Assembly: GCA_024291935.2 (NCBI GenBank)
Contig: CM044310.1
Coordinates: forward strand, 121,034,213-121,098,212
Source: Okapia johnstoni
Lineage: Eukaryota > Chordata > Mammalia > Artiodactyla > Giraffidae
Length of the DNA stretch: 64,000 nucleotides
Direction of reading: 5' to 3'
This document shows positions 1 to 13,759 of the stretch, piece by piece. Below the pieces are notes generated by a model, which was not told where the DNA came from, searched no databases, and saw nothing but the letters and a program-made list of their open reading frames with translations. Each line of letters opens with the position of its first letter. The first letter of the stretch is position 1. The position numbers were made by a program, and so were the translations under genes.

Positions 1-304
1 GCTCAACACTTGGGATTCTGAGTCCTCCCCCCACCAGCTGTAGATGTTTCTCTACAGCTGATGACCATGCAGAGGCTCCCCTTTCACAGGTCTGCTTTGC
101 CACCAGTTCAACATTCAGCATCCAATTCTCATGTCCCTGGAATTTACTGTTAGATGTCCGCTCCTTTTTCAAGAAAAATATGTAAAACATAAAAATTTGT
201 AAGAGATTTGATGAAACCTGTGAAAAGATTCCTAAGCTGAATTAAAAAATGAAAAAGAACATCAACCTACAGGCCTAAACCCCTTTGTTCCCCTCTCCTC
301 GTTG
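1..304. other. unassigned AT-rich flank
   Basis: No gene or repeat is recognised here. The bases read as ordinary AT-rich intergenic DNA up to the BovB fragment that follows. Confidence 0.4.
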
Positions 305-486
305 GAAAATACCCTGATGCTGGGAAAGACTGAGGGTAGAAAGGGAAGGGGGAGATAGAGGATGAGATGGGTGGATACAATCACCAACTTGAGCAAACTC
401 CAGGAGACAGTGAAGGACAAGGAAGCCTAGCAGCTGCAGTCTATGAGGTCACAAAGAGTCGGACACAACGTAGCTACTGAACAACA
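305..486 (+). repeat. BovB LINE 3' tail fragment
   Basis: The stretch reads as the end of the RTE-type LINE BovB: the 'accctgatgctgggaaagact' region, the 'gatgagatgg' and 'ttggtgatgga'-like segments in diverged form, and the closing 'cacaaagagtcggacacaac'. It is heavily truncated and mutated, so it has no coding capacity. Confidence 0.75.
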
Positions 487-734
487 TTCCCCTCTGGAAT
501 AGAAACCCCCCTTCCTCCGGGGGCAGCCACCATACTGAATGAGATGCGAATCACACCATGTGTTTCCGGAAACTTTACAATGTGTCTGTTTCAGAACAAT
601 ACAGAGCACGTTTTGCATTCATATAAAAACATAGAATTTCATCTGCAACTTGCATTTTTTGCCCCATAAATTTATCATTTCAAGATTCATCCTTTTGGCT
701 TTGTGTAGGGCTTTTTGTTGCTGCTGTTTGTTTT

Positions 735-838
735 GCCAGGTTACCTGTCGGAACCTTAGTTCCCCAGCCAGGGACTGAACCCAGCCCCCTGCAGTGGAAG
801 CGTGGATTCCTAACCACTAGACCTCCAGGAGAGTCCCC
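735..838 (-). repeat. CHR-2-like tRNA-derived SINE (minus)
   Basis: On the minus strand this reads from a tRNA-like head ('gtggttaggaatccacgc') through 'gttcagtccctggctgggg'. That is the artiodactyl CHR-2 SINE pattern, including an intact B-box-like 'ggttcagtccc'. It is a partial copy. Confidence 0.7.
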
Positions 839-984
839 AAACTTATCCTTTTTGGTACGTGAGCCTCAATTTCATTTATTTTCGCTGCTGTATAGTTTCC
901 CATTGAATGACTATACCACAATTTGTTTGTCCTGTGTAGTTTTGATGGCCACTTAAGTTCATAGAAAAATACTCATTAAAGCAA

Positions 985-1102
985 CACCATAGAGCCCCTG
1001 CTCCACAAGAGAAGCCACCACGGTAGGAAGCCCATGCACTGCAACTAGAGGAAAGCTTGCACAGCGATGAAGACCCAGCACAGCCAAAACCAATTTTTTT
1101 TA
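985..1102 (+). repeat. CHR-2 SINE 3' part
   Basis: Contains the CHR-2 tail words 'ccctgctccacaagagaagcc', 'gcccatgcactgcaactaga' and 'gaagacccagcacagcc' followed by an A/T-rich end. The tRNA head is missing. Confidence 0.65.
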
Positions 1103-1130
1103 AGCAAAGATGTCATCATGAGAGAGTTTA

Positions 1131-1342
1131 TGCTAAGTTGCTTCAGTCGTGACTGACTCTGTGACCCTGTAGACTGTAGCTTGCCAGGCTCCTTTGTCCA
1201 CGGGATTTTCCAGACAAAAATACTGGAGTGGGTTGCTATTTTCTCCTCCAGGGGATCTTCCCAAGCCAGGGATTGAAACCACGTCTCTTATATCTCCTGC
1301 ATTGGCAGATGGGTTGTTTACCACTAGTGCCACATGGGAAGT
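1131..1342 (-). repeat. Bov-tA SINE (minus)
   Basis: Shows the full Bov-tA order in reverse complement: 'cagtcgtgactgactctgtg', 'gccaggctcctttgtcca', 'aatactggagtgggttgc', 'ccaggggatcttccc', and the tRNA-like end at 'ccactagtgccacatgggaag'. Any reading frame through it comes from the repeat and is not a gene. Confidence 0.9.
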
Positions 1343-2120
1343 TTTCATGCCTTTTGATCTAGTAAAAGGAAACTGGGGAGAAAAAGGGTACATATTTTGT
1401 GAAAGAAAAAGGAAAAACAGTCTTATTTTTCATGTGGATTTGCAGGTGAGGGAAGTGGTAACTGACATTTTATGAACACTTTAAAGCTTTCTTACTTCAG
1501 CCGACAGAGTAGCTTTCAGTATGACAATCACAAATATGATCCTTTATAGTCTGTAAATGACACCTTAAAAGAAAAACTAGAGCTTGCATCATGAGAGCAT
1601 TCCAATTTTAAGCCATCAGACACATCTCATAACAACCCCTGTTACAAGGCTTACTAGATTTGAAGTCTTTCACTCATGTGTGAACCAGCCAAATGTTTTC
1701 ACCTGTCAAGTGTAAAAAAAGATGTCACCAGCTATTGTTTTTCCCTAACATAAGAATTCTTATTGTCTGCTGTTTTCAGCATCAGAGTTTTTCCAAATAA
1801 ATAGCTGTTTCAGTCAAAGAAAAGATGCCCTTAGCTTGAAACTTTTTCTCAGCTTCAGATGCATCATGCAAGCCCCAACTTATCGGAATCAATCAATCCC
1901 CTCTTAAAAGGGCAAAAGCAGGTGGCTCAGCCTTGGTTAGATTCTTGCTCCACTGGATGTTCACATGCATTACTCAAAATAAGTCCAGCTCAAGCGGGGG
2001 AATGGTGAACGGTCTCACCTTGCACACTTGGCCGCTGTACCCTGGGCATGCCACCTGGTTGGCCTTGGTCAGTGTTCACCAAATGGCGAATTCAGTCATG
2101 TGAGGGGACGTCAACTTTTA
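1343..2120. other. unassigned intergenic DNA
   Basis: AT-rich sequence between SINEs. No open frame of note, splice-site pair or recognisable repeat was seen. Confidence 0.4.
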
Positions 2121-2123
2121 ATG

Positions 2124-2537
2124 TACTCATGCTCAGGGGCATCTGACTCTTTGCAACTCCACGGACTGTATAGCCTGCCAGGCTCCTCCATTAGTGGAAT
2201 TTTCCAGGCAAGAATACTGGAGTGGGTTGCAGTTTCCTACTCTAGGGGCTCTTCCCAACCCAGGGATCAAACCCGCGTCTCGCGCATCGCAGGCGGACTC
2301 TTTACCACTGAGCCCCCTGGGAAGCTTTGCCTGCTATGTGCGGGTGCTAAATCGCTGCAGTCCTGTCCCGTTCTTTGCGGCTCCCCAGGTTTCTCTGTCC
2401 AAAGGATTCTCCTGACAAGAATAATGGCGTGGGTTGCCATTTCCGGCTCCAGGGGATCTTCCCGACGCAGGGATGGAACCCGCGTCTCTTACACCTTCTG
2501 CATTGTCAGGCGTTCTTTACCACTAGCGCCACCTGGG
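2124..2537 (-). repeat. two Bov-tA SINEs in tandem (minus)
   Basis: Two near-complete Bov-tA copies lie head to tail, one to about 2325 and one from about 2336, both reversed. Each carries 'aggggatcttccc' or a variant and ends in a tRNA-like 'gccacctgggaag' type head. Their reading frames are repeat-derived. Confidence 0.88.
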
Positions 2538-2679
2538 TGAATACGATGCTGCTATTGAAACGCACAGTTCTGACAATTAAGAAGCAGTGTGTAAAGCAGT
2601 TTTAAAATATCCATGTTTCTTATAACCGTGTACTAAATACCGGCACCTACTAAGCGCCGGGCTACAATCACAAGGCTCC

Positions 2680-3050
2680 TCAGCGCAGCGGCGGCACGGA
2701 ATTTTTATGATGGGGACACAGGGGTGTCAGGACTCGGGTACCAGAAGAACCCGACGGGCGGGAACAGACGCCCAGGGAAGCCGCCAGTGGCCCTCTGGGC
2801 GATGCAGGTCGGCGCCCTCCGCGCAGGCGCACTCCCAGACCAACGCAGTCGCAGCCTCCCGCTCCAGTCCCAGGAGTGCGGCGTCGGAGAGGCTCGAACC
2901 TCTCAGCCTCCGCCGCAGGCGGGGTGGGACGCTCAGAGCCCGGAGCCAGCCTGACCCGCTTTCCTCCCCGGACCGGGTGAGACCTCCGAGGTTTGGAGGT
3001 GGGGAAGGGCGAGGCCCCACCACCATGGCAGCTCTGGAACCTCACTTTCT
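2680..3050 (+). promoter_or_regulatory. ZNF135: GC-rich promoter and probable first exon of ZNF135
   Basis: A CpG-rich block stands out from AT-rich flanks. It contains an NRF1-like palindrome, GCGCAGGCGCA, at 2821-2831. A consensus splice donor (CCGG|GTGAGA) falls after 2976, so the probable first exon ends there. It is the only GC-rich start site upstream of the ZNF135 KRAB exon on the same strand, about 5.6 kb away. A well-placed ATG in a strong context (CACCATGG, 3025-3027) lies 49 bases past the donor. The exact initiator exon of ZNF135 is not established. Assignment to ZNF135 is by position and strand. Confidence 0.55.
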
Positions 3051-3059
3051 TGAGGGGCT

Positions 3060-3600
3060 TCTATCCGTAAAGAATAAAGGTAAAGGAGACCCAAAGCAAC
3101 GGATTTTGATCTCAACCACCTGGGACCCAGGAAACAGACAAATTAAAATCTTATTGAGCATCAGATGCATGCCACCAGGTTCCTTCATTACTTCAAGAAG
3201 CAAGTGTTCACATGTCCTGGGTGCCAGGCCCCGTCCTATATCCCCGACATTGTCTCCGCCCTGGATGCCACAGGAGAGTCAGGGAGAGGGTGATAAGCCC
3301 ATAAAACATCACTGAGTATGAAAACTCCCATCCAGGAAACTACAATGAAGACAGCTGGGCAGTGGCTGGGGCAGAATCGGGTGCATAGGCAGGGCCATTA
3401 GGGGACAGTCCAGAAAGAAGGGAAACACATCCTGCCTTTGGCCTGAGTTTGATGAGCTTGTAAATCTCTGCGAATAAGGCTCAGCATGTAGCCGATGCTA
3501 AATAGATGCTCACTGAAGCGATAAGCTTTTCCCCCAGCAGCAGTCGCCTTCCTCTTGTTCTGCTGTTTGCTGGGCTCTATCTTCAGCCCGTTTCACATTT
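3060..3600. other. intronic or intergenic DNA without recognised genes
   Basis: Presumed first intron of ZNF135. It holds only weak matches to old MIR/L2-type debris around 3430-3530 and no supported exon. Confidence 0.35.
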
Positions 3601-3609
3601 TGTTTCTTT

Positions 3610-3726
3610 ACTTATTTAGCCACACTGCATGGCTCATGGAATCTCAGTTCCCCAACCAGGGATTAAACTCCAGGCCACGGCAGTAAAAGCCCAGAATCCT
3701 AACCACTAGCCCACCAGGGAACCCCT
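3610..3726 (-). repeat. CHR-2 SINE (minus)
   Basis: Reverse complement shows 'gtggttaggattctgggct' and 'tccctggttggggaactgag', the CHR-2 head and middle. It ends at the 'ccagggaacccc' border. Confidence 0.75.
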
Positions 3727-3829
3727 CCTTTTCACATTTTAATTCTCGTACGCTCCGTCCTGGGTCACCATCCTCATTTTATAAGAGAAAAACCTTTTGT
3801 AGATACAGACAAGCCAAAGAGTGCCAGAG

Positions 3830-3995
3830 ACCCCAGTACTGCCTGGCTTCCTGCCTTCTGCACAGTAACAGTCATCACTCCCAGAATCATCTGTTTGACC
3901 TTGGCCGCGCCCCTTGCCCCTCTGGCCATCAGTTTCCCTGTTTGGAATGAGGTTGTCCTTTAGCAGCGCCTGGAATAGCATCGGGCGCACAGCAG
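3830..3995 (-). repeat. MIR-like ancient SINE
   Basis: The words 'tgaccttggccgcgcccctt', 'catcagtttccctgtttgga' and 'agcgcctggaatag' follow the MIR core and tail order (soon after 'cttgggcaagt' and 'cagtttcc'). Diverged, so the family call is by word order only. Confidence 0.5.
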
Positions 3996-3999
3996 GAGC

Positions 4000-5580
4000 T
4001 CAAGAAATGCCACGCTGAGGTGGCAATCCTATTGCATCCCACCTGGGCACGGAGTTCCTTCTACATGCACACAGGCCTTCCAGGGCCTGGGGTCACTCAT
4101 CACTTGTCACTTGCCCAGTCTCGCGTATCCCCTTCCCCCTCAGAACTGCCTACAGAGGAGCTGACTGTTCCTGTGAGAGGCCGAGGAGGAGGGAATGACC
4201 GCTGGGCTCCTCACTGCCGGGGACCCGGTGAGTACAGTGCCACCTCCCACCCGGCCTTCAGGCGCCACCCGTGCTGCCCACCAGGCTCGTTCTGCCATCA
4301 GGGCCTCTGCCCTCACTCTGTCCCCGGCCCGGCCTGTGCTTTGGTCAGCTCCACGACCCTCCACGTCTCACTTTGCCACTCCGAGACCAGCTGGTCGCAC
4401 CCCCCCACCCCTGCCCTGTGCCACCCTGACAGACATCGCTCATCCATCCCACTGACAGGCCTGGCACTTTCTCGACACAGGGCTCAGGGTCCGTTCTCCC
4501 AGCTCACACTCGCTCCAGTCACTTGGCCAACATGTACTGAGCACTGCCCGCAAGCAGGCACTGTTCCAGGTACTGCGGGTGCGGAAACAGACAAGAAATC
4601 TCCGCCCCGCGGCCCACAGAGCACGTGAGGAATGTAAATGTGCCAAGTGTTGGGCAGGGAAATAAGGCCCCAAAGAGGGTGGGCTTGGGGCCCAGGAGGC
4701 CTACCTGAGGCCGTGGCCCCCAGGCAGAGACCTGCAGGAAGGGAGAGGGTGGGATCGAGCCCACAGGCAGAATGCTGCAGGGGCAGGGGAAAGTGTGAGC
4801 AGAGGCCTGGAGGTGGGACCACACCAGGGACTTAACGTGAAAACCAGGCACACGTGTGGCAGGAAGATGGAGCGCCAGGTCTCCTAGGCCAGCTGCAGGG
4901 GCCTGAGGCCTTGGGAGGCAGTTCTGGTCATTTTTACTGCATGCAAAGGACTGGCACACAGTAGGCACACAGGGAATGGGTGAAGACTGAGTGTTCTGAA
5001 CCCTGGTCAGTGCTGGTCAGACACTTTTCACCGGGCTCGACCTCCACATCAGTCCCACGAGGCGGGATGAGGAGGGACCAAGGCGCAGGGACAAGTGACG
5101 CAGCTGGGAGTGGTCGAGCTAGGCCTGAGCTCCGACCCCTGAGGCCCCAGAGCCCAGCGCACGTCCTGCTCCTTCGTGGCTCTTCCTCCAGGTCCCTCTG
5201 CCACTTGCCCCAGAGCACCAACCCCTTCTGGGATTGAGAGCAGTGAAAAGACACCTGGGACCGGGGTCGGACTCTCCACCACATGGATCCGCTGCCAGTC
5301 TTCACATCACCGCCCGGTCCTCGCCCCCCCATGCGTCTAGGCATCTGCGGGAGAATCTCTAGCAGAGGCAGATTCTGCCTGGAAGACCAGGGTCCGGGAA
5401 GTGGGTGACCTTGTGTCCCTGACCACCCCCTCCACATGGCCAGGTCCTTAACTCTGCCCTCCACTCTGGCCATCCATAATACTTGCTTCTGTGGTATGAA
5501 AATCTCTTTGTGGAGGATGTCAGTGCCCAAACCTCACGTTCCTTGAAAAAAAGCATAAATTCCCCACCTGATCACAGAAG
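4000..5580. other. GC-moderate intron with old repeat remnants
   Basis: No exon is supported. The block near 4520-4630 (a 'catgtactgagcactg' then 'aggcactgttccaggtactg' pattern) and the block near 5020-5240 resemble ancient L2/MIR debris. Several long reading frames on both strands reflect GC content and do not resemble known proteins. Confidence 0.35.
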
Positions 5581-5589
5581 AAACTGGCC

Positions 5590-5975
5590 TCGTTCTCCAT
5601 TTGTGAGTCTGTTTTTTGGTTTGTTTGCTCACTTGTTTATGTTTAGATTCCATATAAGAGAGACTGTTCAGTATTTCTCTTTCTCTGACTCATTTCACTA
5701 AACGTAATACCCTTCAGGTGCATCCAAGTTGTGGCAAATGGCACGATTTCACTTTTTACGGTTGCGTGGCGCCCCAGTGCACGTCTGTAGGTGTGCGTGT
5801 GTGCGCCGAGTCTTCTTTACTGGCTCGTCTGTCAACGGACACTTAGGTTACCCCCACATCTTGGTGACTGTAAGTAGTGCTGCTGTGAGCACTGGGCCGC
5901 ATGTGTCTTAGAATTACTGTTTTTGTTTTTTCAGATTTATACCCAGGAGCAGGATTCCTGGATATGGTACTTCTA
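5590..5975 (-). repeat. old L1 LINE fragment (minus)
   Basis: Contains diagnostic words of reversed L1 3' regions: 'gattccatataagagagact', 'tttctctttctctgactcat', 'catccaagttgtggcaaatgg' and 'cacttaggttacccccacat'. Diverged, truncated and non-coding. Confidence 0.75.
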
Positions 5976-6389
5976 TTATCCCAATATTTAAATGTCTAAA
6001 ATTGAAGACTAGAAACAGTCCTTGGGGGTCCTGCCCCTGGAGACCCCCACCGTTTCATTTTTCTGGCCACTCTCCGTTGCTGTTTCTCTCCACAGTTCTT
6101 CTGTGTATTCAGGCATTGTTTATGCATTGTGTAGATTTTGTGGGTGTGCAGCCTGGTGCCTGCACATATGGACACCAGTGGATGGTTCAGCTGAGGCGTG
6201 GGGTTCCCAACCCCCCTGGGGCTCTCTCAGTCGATTCTGCTGTGACATCTCAGGGGTCCTTATTTGTCCAAGGAGGAACCAGATAGGAGGGTGCGAGCTC
6301 CCTGCCCGCCCCCAAGGCCCAGAGCTCCCATTCCGACCCCCGGAGCCTGTTTTTCTCTCACTTGTCTTTCAGGGAATTGGCTTAGGCCC

Positions 6390-6560
6390 ATGGCCAACAG
6401 GCAATGGATGGACCCAGGCTTCCTAAGTTCAAATCCTGGCTCAGCCCTTTCTCCGGGTGGTCTTGGGCGACTCCGTTGTCGTCCTCCCTGGGCGGACAGT
6501 GGCTGAACATGATCACCTATGGCTGGGGCTTATAAGTGAGCAATCTGTGTGCATCTCTCA
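6390..6560 (+). repeat. MIR-like SINE
   Basis: The segment with 'agttcaaatcctggctcagc' and 'tggtcttgggcgact' matches the MIR core. It lies within the presumed ZNF135 intron. Confidence 0.6.
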
Positions 6561-7339
6561 GCACCATCTATGTGTTTACTCTGATTTTTTTTTTTAAGCT
6601 TCAGAAATTTAAGGTTCTTAATGTGTCAGAACTCTGATATCTTCCATAGTTAGCTGACTTTTTTTAAGACCACACAATCCCATAATGATATTCTCATTAT
6701 AAAAGTGTCAAGCAGACTTAGAAAGTCCCCCTTGCTCCTCAATCCCTCCTGGGCTTCCTTCTAAAGCTGGTGTCCCTCTACGCACCTCATTTTCCGGTGC
6801 TGATGTACATTTTCAGATAAATAGGAATTAGAACTGTGTTTTGTTTCACCTAAATAGCACTGTGCTGGTGATGTCCCACCCCCTGGGATTTTTCTGTCTG
6901 GAAGGATATTCCCCAGCTGTGCGTATCAGTGCTTCCCATCTTGTGCTTGGCTGCAGGTTTTCCAGAAGCTAACTTTGGCTGCTCCCATACAAAGGCGTCT
7001 AGGCAATTGCCAGTTGTCTGTTACGTATAGACAGTGCAGCAAGGGAGCAAGGTTCTTGGGGGAATGGGGAAGTGAAATTGCCAACGTAACTACTATATGT
7101 ATTTTTAAAAACCTGCCAGTTGTGCAGGCAATCCGTGCCTGGGTACTCAGCCACCGTCTTCTCAGAAGAGCCGGACTCTCTGTCCTGTTGTTTGCCTTTT
7201 ACTTACTGATTTGTCAGTTCTTTGCATGTGCTGGCCAGTAATCCTTTTCCTTCCATTTATGTTGCAAATATTCATTCTGCTGTCATGGTCCTTGTGGCTC
7301 TGTCATCTAGAAATCATGAATTTTGATTGCTGAGTGTAT

Positions 7340-7760
7340 CGTTTTCCTGTTGATTCTGTAACAAATCCTAACAAACTTAGTGGCTTAAAACCACACAAAT
7401 TTATTGTTTTATACTTCTGGAGACCAGAAGTCTGAAATCCGTCACCTTAGGCTGAAATCAAGGCGTCTGCAGGGCTGTGTTGCTTCTGGCAGCTCTAGGA
7501 GAAAACCCACTGCCTCCCCTTTCCCGCGTCCAGATGCCTCCTATGTCCCTGGGCTCCTGGCCCCCTTCCATCTTCTAAGACAGCTTCAGCCGTTTGAGTC
7601 TTCCTCACGTACCACTACTGTGAGGCTGACTCTTCTGCCTCTTCCTCACTGAAAGACCCTTGTGATTGTACTGGGCTCACCAGGATATTCCAGGATAACC
7701 TCCTTATTTTAAGGTCAGCAGACTAGCAACCTTAGTTCCATCTGCCATCCTCATTCCTCC
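7340..7760 (+). repeat. ancient mammalian interspersed repeat
   Basis: The pattern 'gtggcttaaaaccacacaaa', 'tattgttttatacttctgga' and 'agaagtctgaaatcc' belongs to a well-known old mammalian repeat that begins with 'cttaaaacaacagaaattta'-type text. A related copy lies at 16.4 kb. The exact family is not named with certainty. Confidence 0.5.
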
Positions 7761-8094
7761 TTGCCGTGTAATCCTGGGACGACAGAGACACAGTTCTTCC
7801 TACCAAACTCAGTTTTTCTTCTTTCTGACTTTCAATGTTTTATTTATGAAGACTTTCTGTGCCACCCATTGATTAAATCAATGGTCTATACTTTTCCGAC
7901 TTTTTCCTTTTTTATATTCATCTATTTAAGATTTCTCAAATTTATTACAGTGTGAGGTAGAGATCTACCATTTTTCCCCCAGAGGGCCCGTGGCTCCAGT
8001 GTGCCCCATTGCTTTGAAATGCTCCCACTACCACACTGACGTTCCACTAATGCATGGATTTTCATGTAGTTGAATTTAATTTACACGATAAACA

Positions 8095-8200
8095 GATTCT
8101 TCATAAAATCTCCCAGATTCAACCCTTGGACTTGCTGCTTACTAGCTTTATACCTTTGGGCAAGATACTTATGCTCTCCCAGTTTCTGGAAAATGGGCTT
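8095..8200 (+). repeat. MIR-like SINE
   Basis: 'cttgctgcttactagcttta', 'tacctttgggcaagatactt' and 'ctcccagtttctggaaaatg' match the MIR core and downstream words in order. Confidence 0.65.
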
Positions 8201-8475
8201 GTGGCAGCATGGACCCTTTTGTCTCTTAAAGAGGGCTTTGTTTCATTATGTGTACATCATGGACCCCTCAGATGTGATTGTGATTTTGGCCAAAGGGTGA
8301 GGCAGAGAAACAGCCTGACAGTTTTCTAGGTGCTCATTCCCCCTCTTCTCTCTGAGGGACACCCATGCAAGCACACTTCCTGTGACCCCAGCATGTCAGG
8401 ACCATCATCCTCTTCACTGCTACTCCTCCAGCAGGGCTTCTGGCCCCCAAGGGAAACCTGACCCAAACCCCCTGA

Positions 8476-8718
<243 letters not shown>

Positions 8719-9412
8719 TGATGATCTGCCCCCAGCACAGGTTCTCATTTTCCTGGGATAAAAGTGGGAGTACATCTAGGCCTTAAATGGGGATACCTGG
8801 GCTGTTTCTTGGGCTCCAGGGACCCGATTGTTTTAGTGTGGGTAACATCAGTCACAGTGTTTTGATTGTAAATTACAGATCCAAGCGAACAATGCCAAAA
8901 GCAGAAAGTCCTGGGGTAAAAGGGACATATCGGTCCCGTGACCACAGAACCCCAGGGCAGACATGGATCTGCCTGTGGTGCTGTTGGGAATCCCCTCCTC
9001 CCCCCATGCCCCTTTCTTCCTCCATTCACAGATGGGCCCCTCTGAAGGTGACGAGACAGCTGCCAATGTGCCTCTCCCGGGCTTGAGGCCAGCAGGAGAG
9101 GCAGGGTCTTTGTCCCGGGCACCCATAGAAGGCCCCTAGGTTGTCTCGGTTTGGCAGCCAGGTCCCCTCCACACTGGTCATTGCTGCCACGAGGCAAGAG
9201 AAGAAGCAGAGCTCTGATTGGCCACCCTGGGGCCAGGGATGGGGTCAGGGACTGAGTAGGGGGAAGGGGCATCTAAGGAAGGGCACAGGCTGTTACAACC
9301 ATGTCCTCCCAGAACCCCAGACATGTGGTCCTGGAAGACTGAAGGTGTGGGCAGAGGGCTAGGGAGACTCCTAGGACACAGATGTTCACTCCATGGGTCT
9401 CCCCCTGAGCAG

Positions 9413-9508
9413 GACACTGGCTCCCAAAGCCGGATGTCATCTTCCTGTTGGAGCAGGAGGCAGAGCTGTGGGCAGCGGACGAGGGAGGCCCCCGAGGTGT
9501 GTGCCCAG
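9413..9508 (+). CDS. ZNF135: ZNF135 KRAB-B exon
   Basis: A 96-bp exon between an acceptor (gagcag|GACACTGG) and a donor (CCCAG|GTGAGA). With the single base left over from KRAB-A it reads [20 protein letters not shown], then [13 protein letters not shown]. This carries the KRAB-B core 'KPDVI..LEQ..ELW', which strengthens TRIM28 recruitment. The phase joins correctly to both neighbouring exons. The [18 protein letters not shown] string agrees with recalled human ZNF135. The 0.7-kb introns on both sides contain nothing else recognised. Confidence 0.9.
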
Positions 9509-10082
9509 GTGAGATGAAAGCCCTGCAGTCTGGGGGGAGCCTCTTCACCCCCCAGCTTCTCTCTCCATACCCACCCTTGGTTATTCAGAGCAAATTGACT
9601 ACTCAGTCTCAGGGAACATTCAGCAAGCACCTGTTCTGCTGTGAGAAGGGTAACCTCAAATTCAAAGCCTCCAGAGATGAGGACATGGATATGTTTGGGA
9701 GTCTCTGTTCTGCCAACCACATCTTGCTTGACCTTTTCTATGTAACTTTTCACTGGAATGTAACAAATGGGAAACGTGCCCATGTCACACTTTTAAGCAA
9801 GTCTGGTGTCAGGGTGGGGATGTCAGGCACCAAGGCCATGGCTGTACAGAGAGAGTCATATCCCAGGGCCAGAAGAGAGGAGGATGAGGAGGAAATGCAT
9901 TTGTTTCTTCCTTCAGCACATCTGTTGAGCTCTGCTCTGGGCCGAGGGTACTCCAGGCCCAGGACATCTGTTGACAGTTTCCCTGGATGCGTGCTTTCTC
10001 CTCAGCATCCTCTCCTGCCCTCATTCTCTGTGCTCCCCTGAACACCCCATCCACACCCCCTATACCAACCCCCCACCCATGA

Positions 10083-11984
<1,902 letters not shown>

Positions 11985-12900
11985 ACCCACTCCATCTGTG
12001 CTGGGACCCAGCAAAGCCTTAAGCCATAGCACATCGCTTACTACATTTGACCCAGTCATACTCCTGATAAACAATACACTGTAAACAAGCCTTTTTGCTC
12101 AACACACCCCTAAGACTCCCACACAGAGTTGACATTTACGGAAATGATTGTGGGAATAGCAAGCTCTGGGTCATCCATCCCAGATAGCCAGCCATCCAGA
12201 CGGTAGGGAAGTGTGAAGTTAATCACTGCTGAGGACCTTCAGCCATGAGTGCCCACCAGTGCTTCACTATAGAACCTATAAAAGGGAGAAATGGAAAAAA
12301 TGTAGTGGACATGGTGTGGCTTCTAAGAAGTCACCATATTCTAAACCAGAGATTTTCAAAGTGGTGAGAAACTCAGCAAATGCCTTTCATATAAAAGACT
12401 CAGATGCAGTCAGAATTTGTCATTATTGCATATGACATTCTTGTGGGTAGGTGCCTGTGAAAAGTGCGAGTTGACTTTCATATTTGCTAAAACCAATATG
12501 TCAGAATGTTCCAGACATGAGAGTGGCATTTTTATGGAATCATAAATATTCAAATATCTCAGCACAAAATTTTCTGATTGGTGTGTGATTGTTTGAACAA
12601 GGTACATGGCCACCAGCCTCACAAATGTGAACTCCATATGATAATTGTCCACGTACTATAAACAGATTTTAAAATAGTTGTATGCATTATGTGGCAATAA
12701 GTTAACTTTTATATGCAATGGAATCGAGAAGGTTTGTATAGGAAGACTTGAAAGGTAGAGGTCCTTCCACAGAGTCTTGCTGATTCTGAGATGGCTTTTA
12801 CTGCTTTTTTCTTGGTATAAAATTTTCTACCAGACTCAAAGGCATTAGAAATGCAGATGTTGGTGTTTCACAAAGATTTACCTTTGTGAAGTCACCGTCT
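11985..12900 (+). other. ZNF135: ZNF135 3' untranslated and downstream DNA
   Basis: Unique AT-rich sequence follows the stop codon, with no reading frame of interest. The first exact AATAAA hexamers downstream lie beyond 13.7 kb (in the CHR-2 SINE tail, at 13781-13786, near 14594 and near 14712), so the true poly(A) site is not fixed from sequence alone. Confidence 0.45.
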
Positions 12901-12902
12901 TG

Positions 12903-13106
12903 GGCCTTCCCAGATGACTCAGTGTTAAAGAATCCGCCTACCAAGCAGGAGATGCTGTTTTGATCCCTTGGTCAGGAAGCTCTCATGGAGAAGGAAATGG
13001 CAACCCACTCCAGTATTCTTGCCTGAGGAGAGAGGAGCCTGGCAGGCTACAGTGCATGGGGTTGCAAAAGGGTCAAACATAACTTAACAACTAAACAACA
13101 ACACAG
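12903..13106 (+). repeat. Bov-tA SINE (plus)
   Basis: Diverged head ('cccagatgactcagtgttaaagaatccgcc' region) followed by 'ggcaacccactccagtattc', 'agaggagcctggcaggctac' and a 'gcaaaagggtcaaacataac' tail. Confidence 0.88.
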
Positions 13107-13594
13107 CCACCATCTTATGAGCAAGTACCCATCCACGTTGGAGCCTTATGTTTTGCAAGATTTATCTCTTGAGAAATGTACAAGTTAATCTTTTTTGAGC
13201 TGTTTTTTTTTTCATTGACTCTTTATCCTAGTGTTTAATAAGATTTTGTTTTTATAAAATTTAACTTGAAGGGAGTCTATAGTATTTCACTGAACCCTGA
13301 ATCCACTAACAGCGGTCGCCCTGACAACTATGATCCTTAGACAGTGACTTGTCATCCTCATTAGAACCCAAATGTAAATTGCGTTGTCTGATTTTGGTAA
13401 CTAACCATCAGTTAGGGTTATATCAATCAGTTTGATTTTTCTAATCATGATGCTGGGATATATGTTTCCAGTTAACTTGAAATTTCTCCACTGGAGGGGA
13501 CCATGTTTGCAAGTGGTCTTCAATACTGTTCTTCAGTACCCTTATGGAATGCCTCTTCTTTTTTGGAATTAATTTGAGCCATTTAAAAAACATT

Positions 13595-13752
13595 TAAGGG
13601 ATTTCTCTGGCAGTTCAGTGGTTAAGAATCCACCTTGCATTGCAGGGTATGCAGGTTTGATCCCTGGTTGGGGAACTAAGATCCTACATGCCTTGGAACA
13701 ACTAATCCTGCATGCTGCAACTAAGACCCAACATAACCAAATAAATATTTTT
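13595..13752 (+). repeat. CHR-2 SINE (plus)
   Basis: Head 'cagtggttaagaatccacct', B-box-like 'ggtttgatccctggttgggg', body 'gcatgctgcaactaagaccc', and an AATAAA-bearing A-rich tail. Confidence 0.88.
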
Positions 13753-13759
13753 TAAAAGT

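Noticed and set aside
2028..2605. Plus-strand frames of 170 and 76 codons
   Set aside because: They run through two tandem Bov-tA SINEs and recur wherever that SINE occurs.
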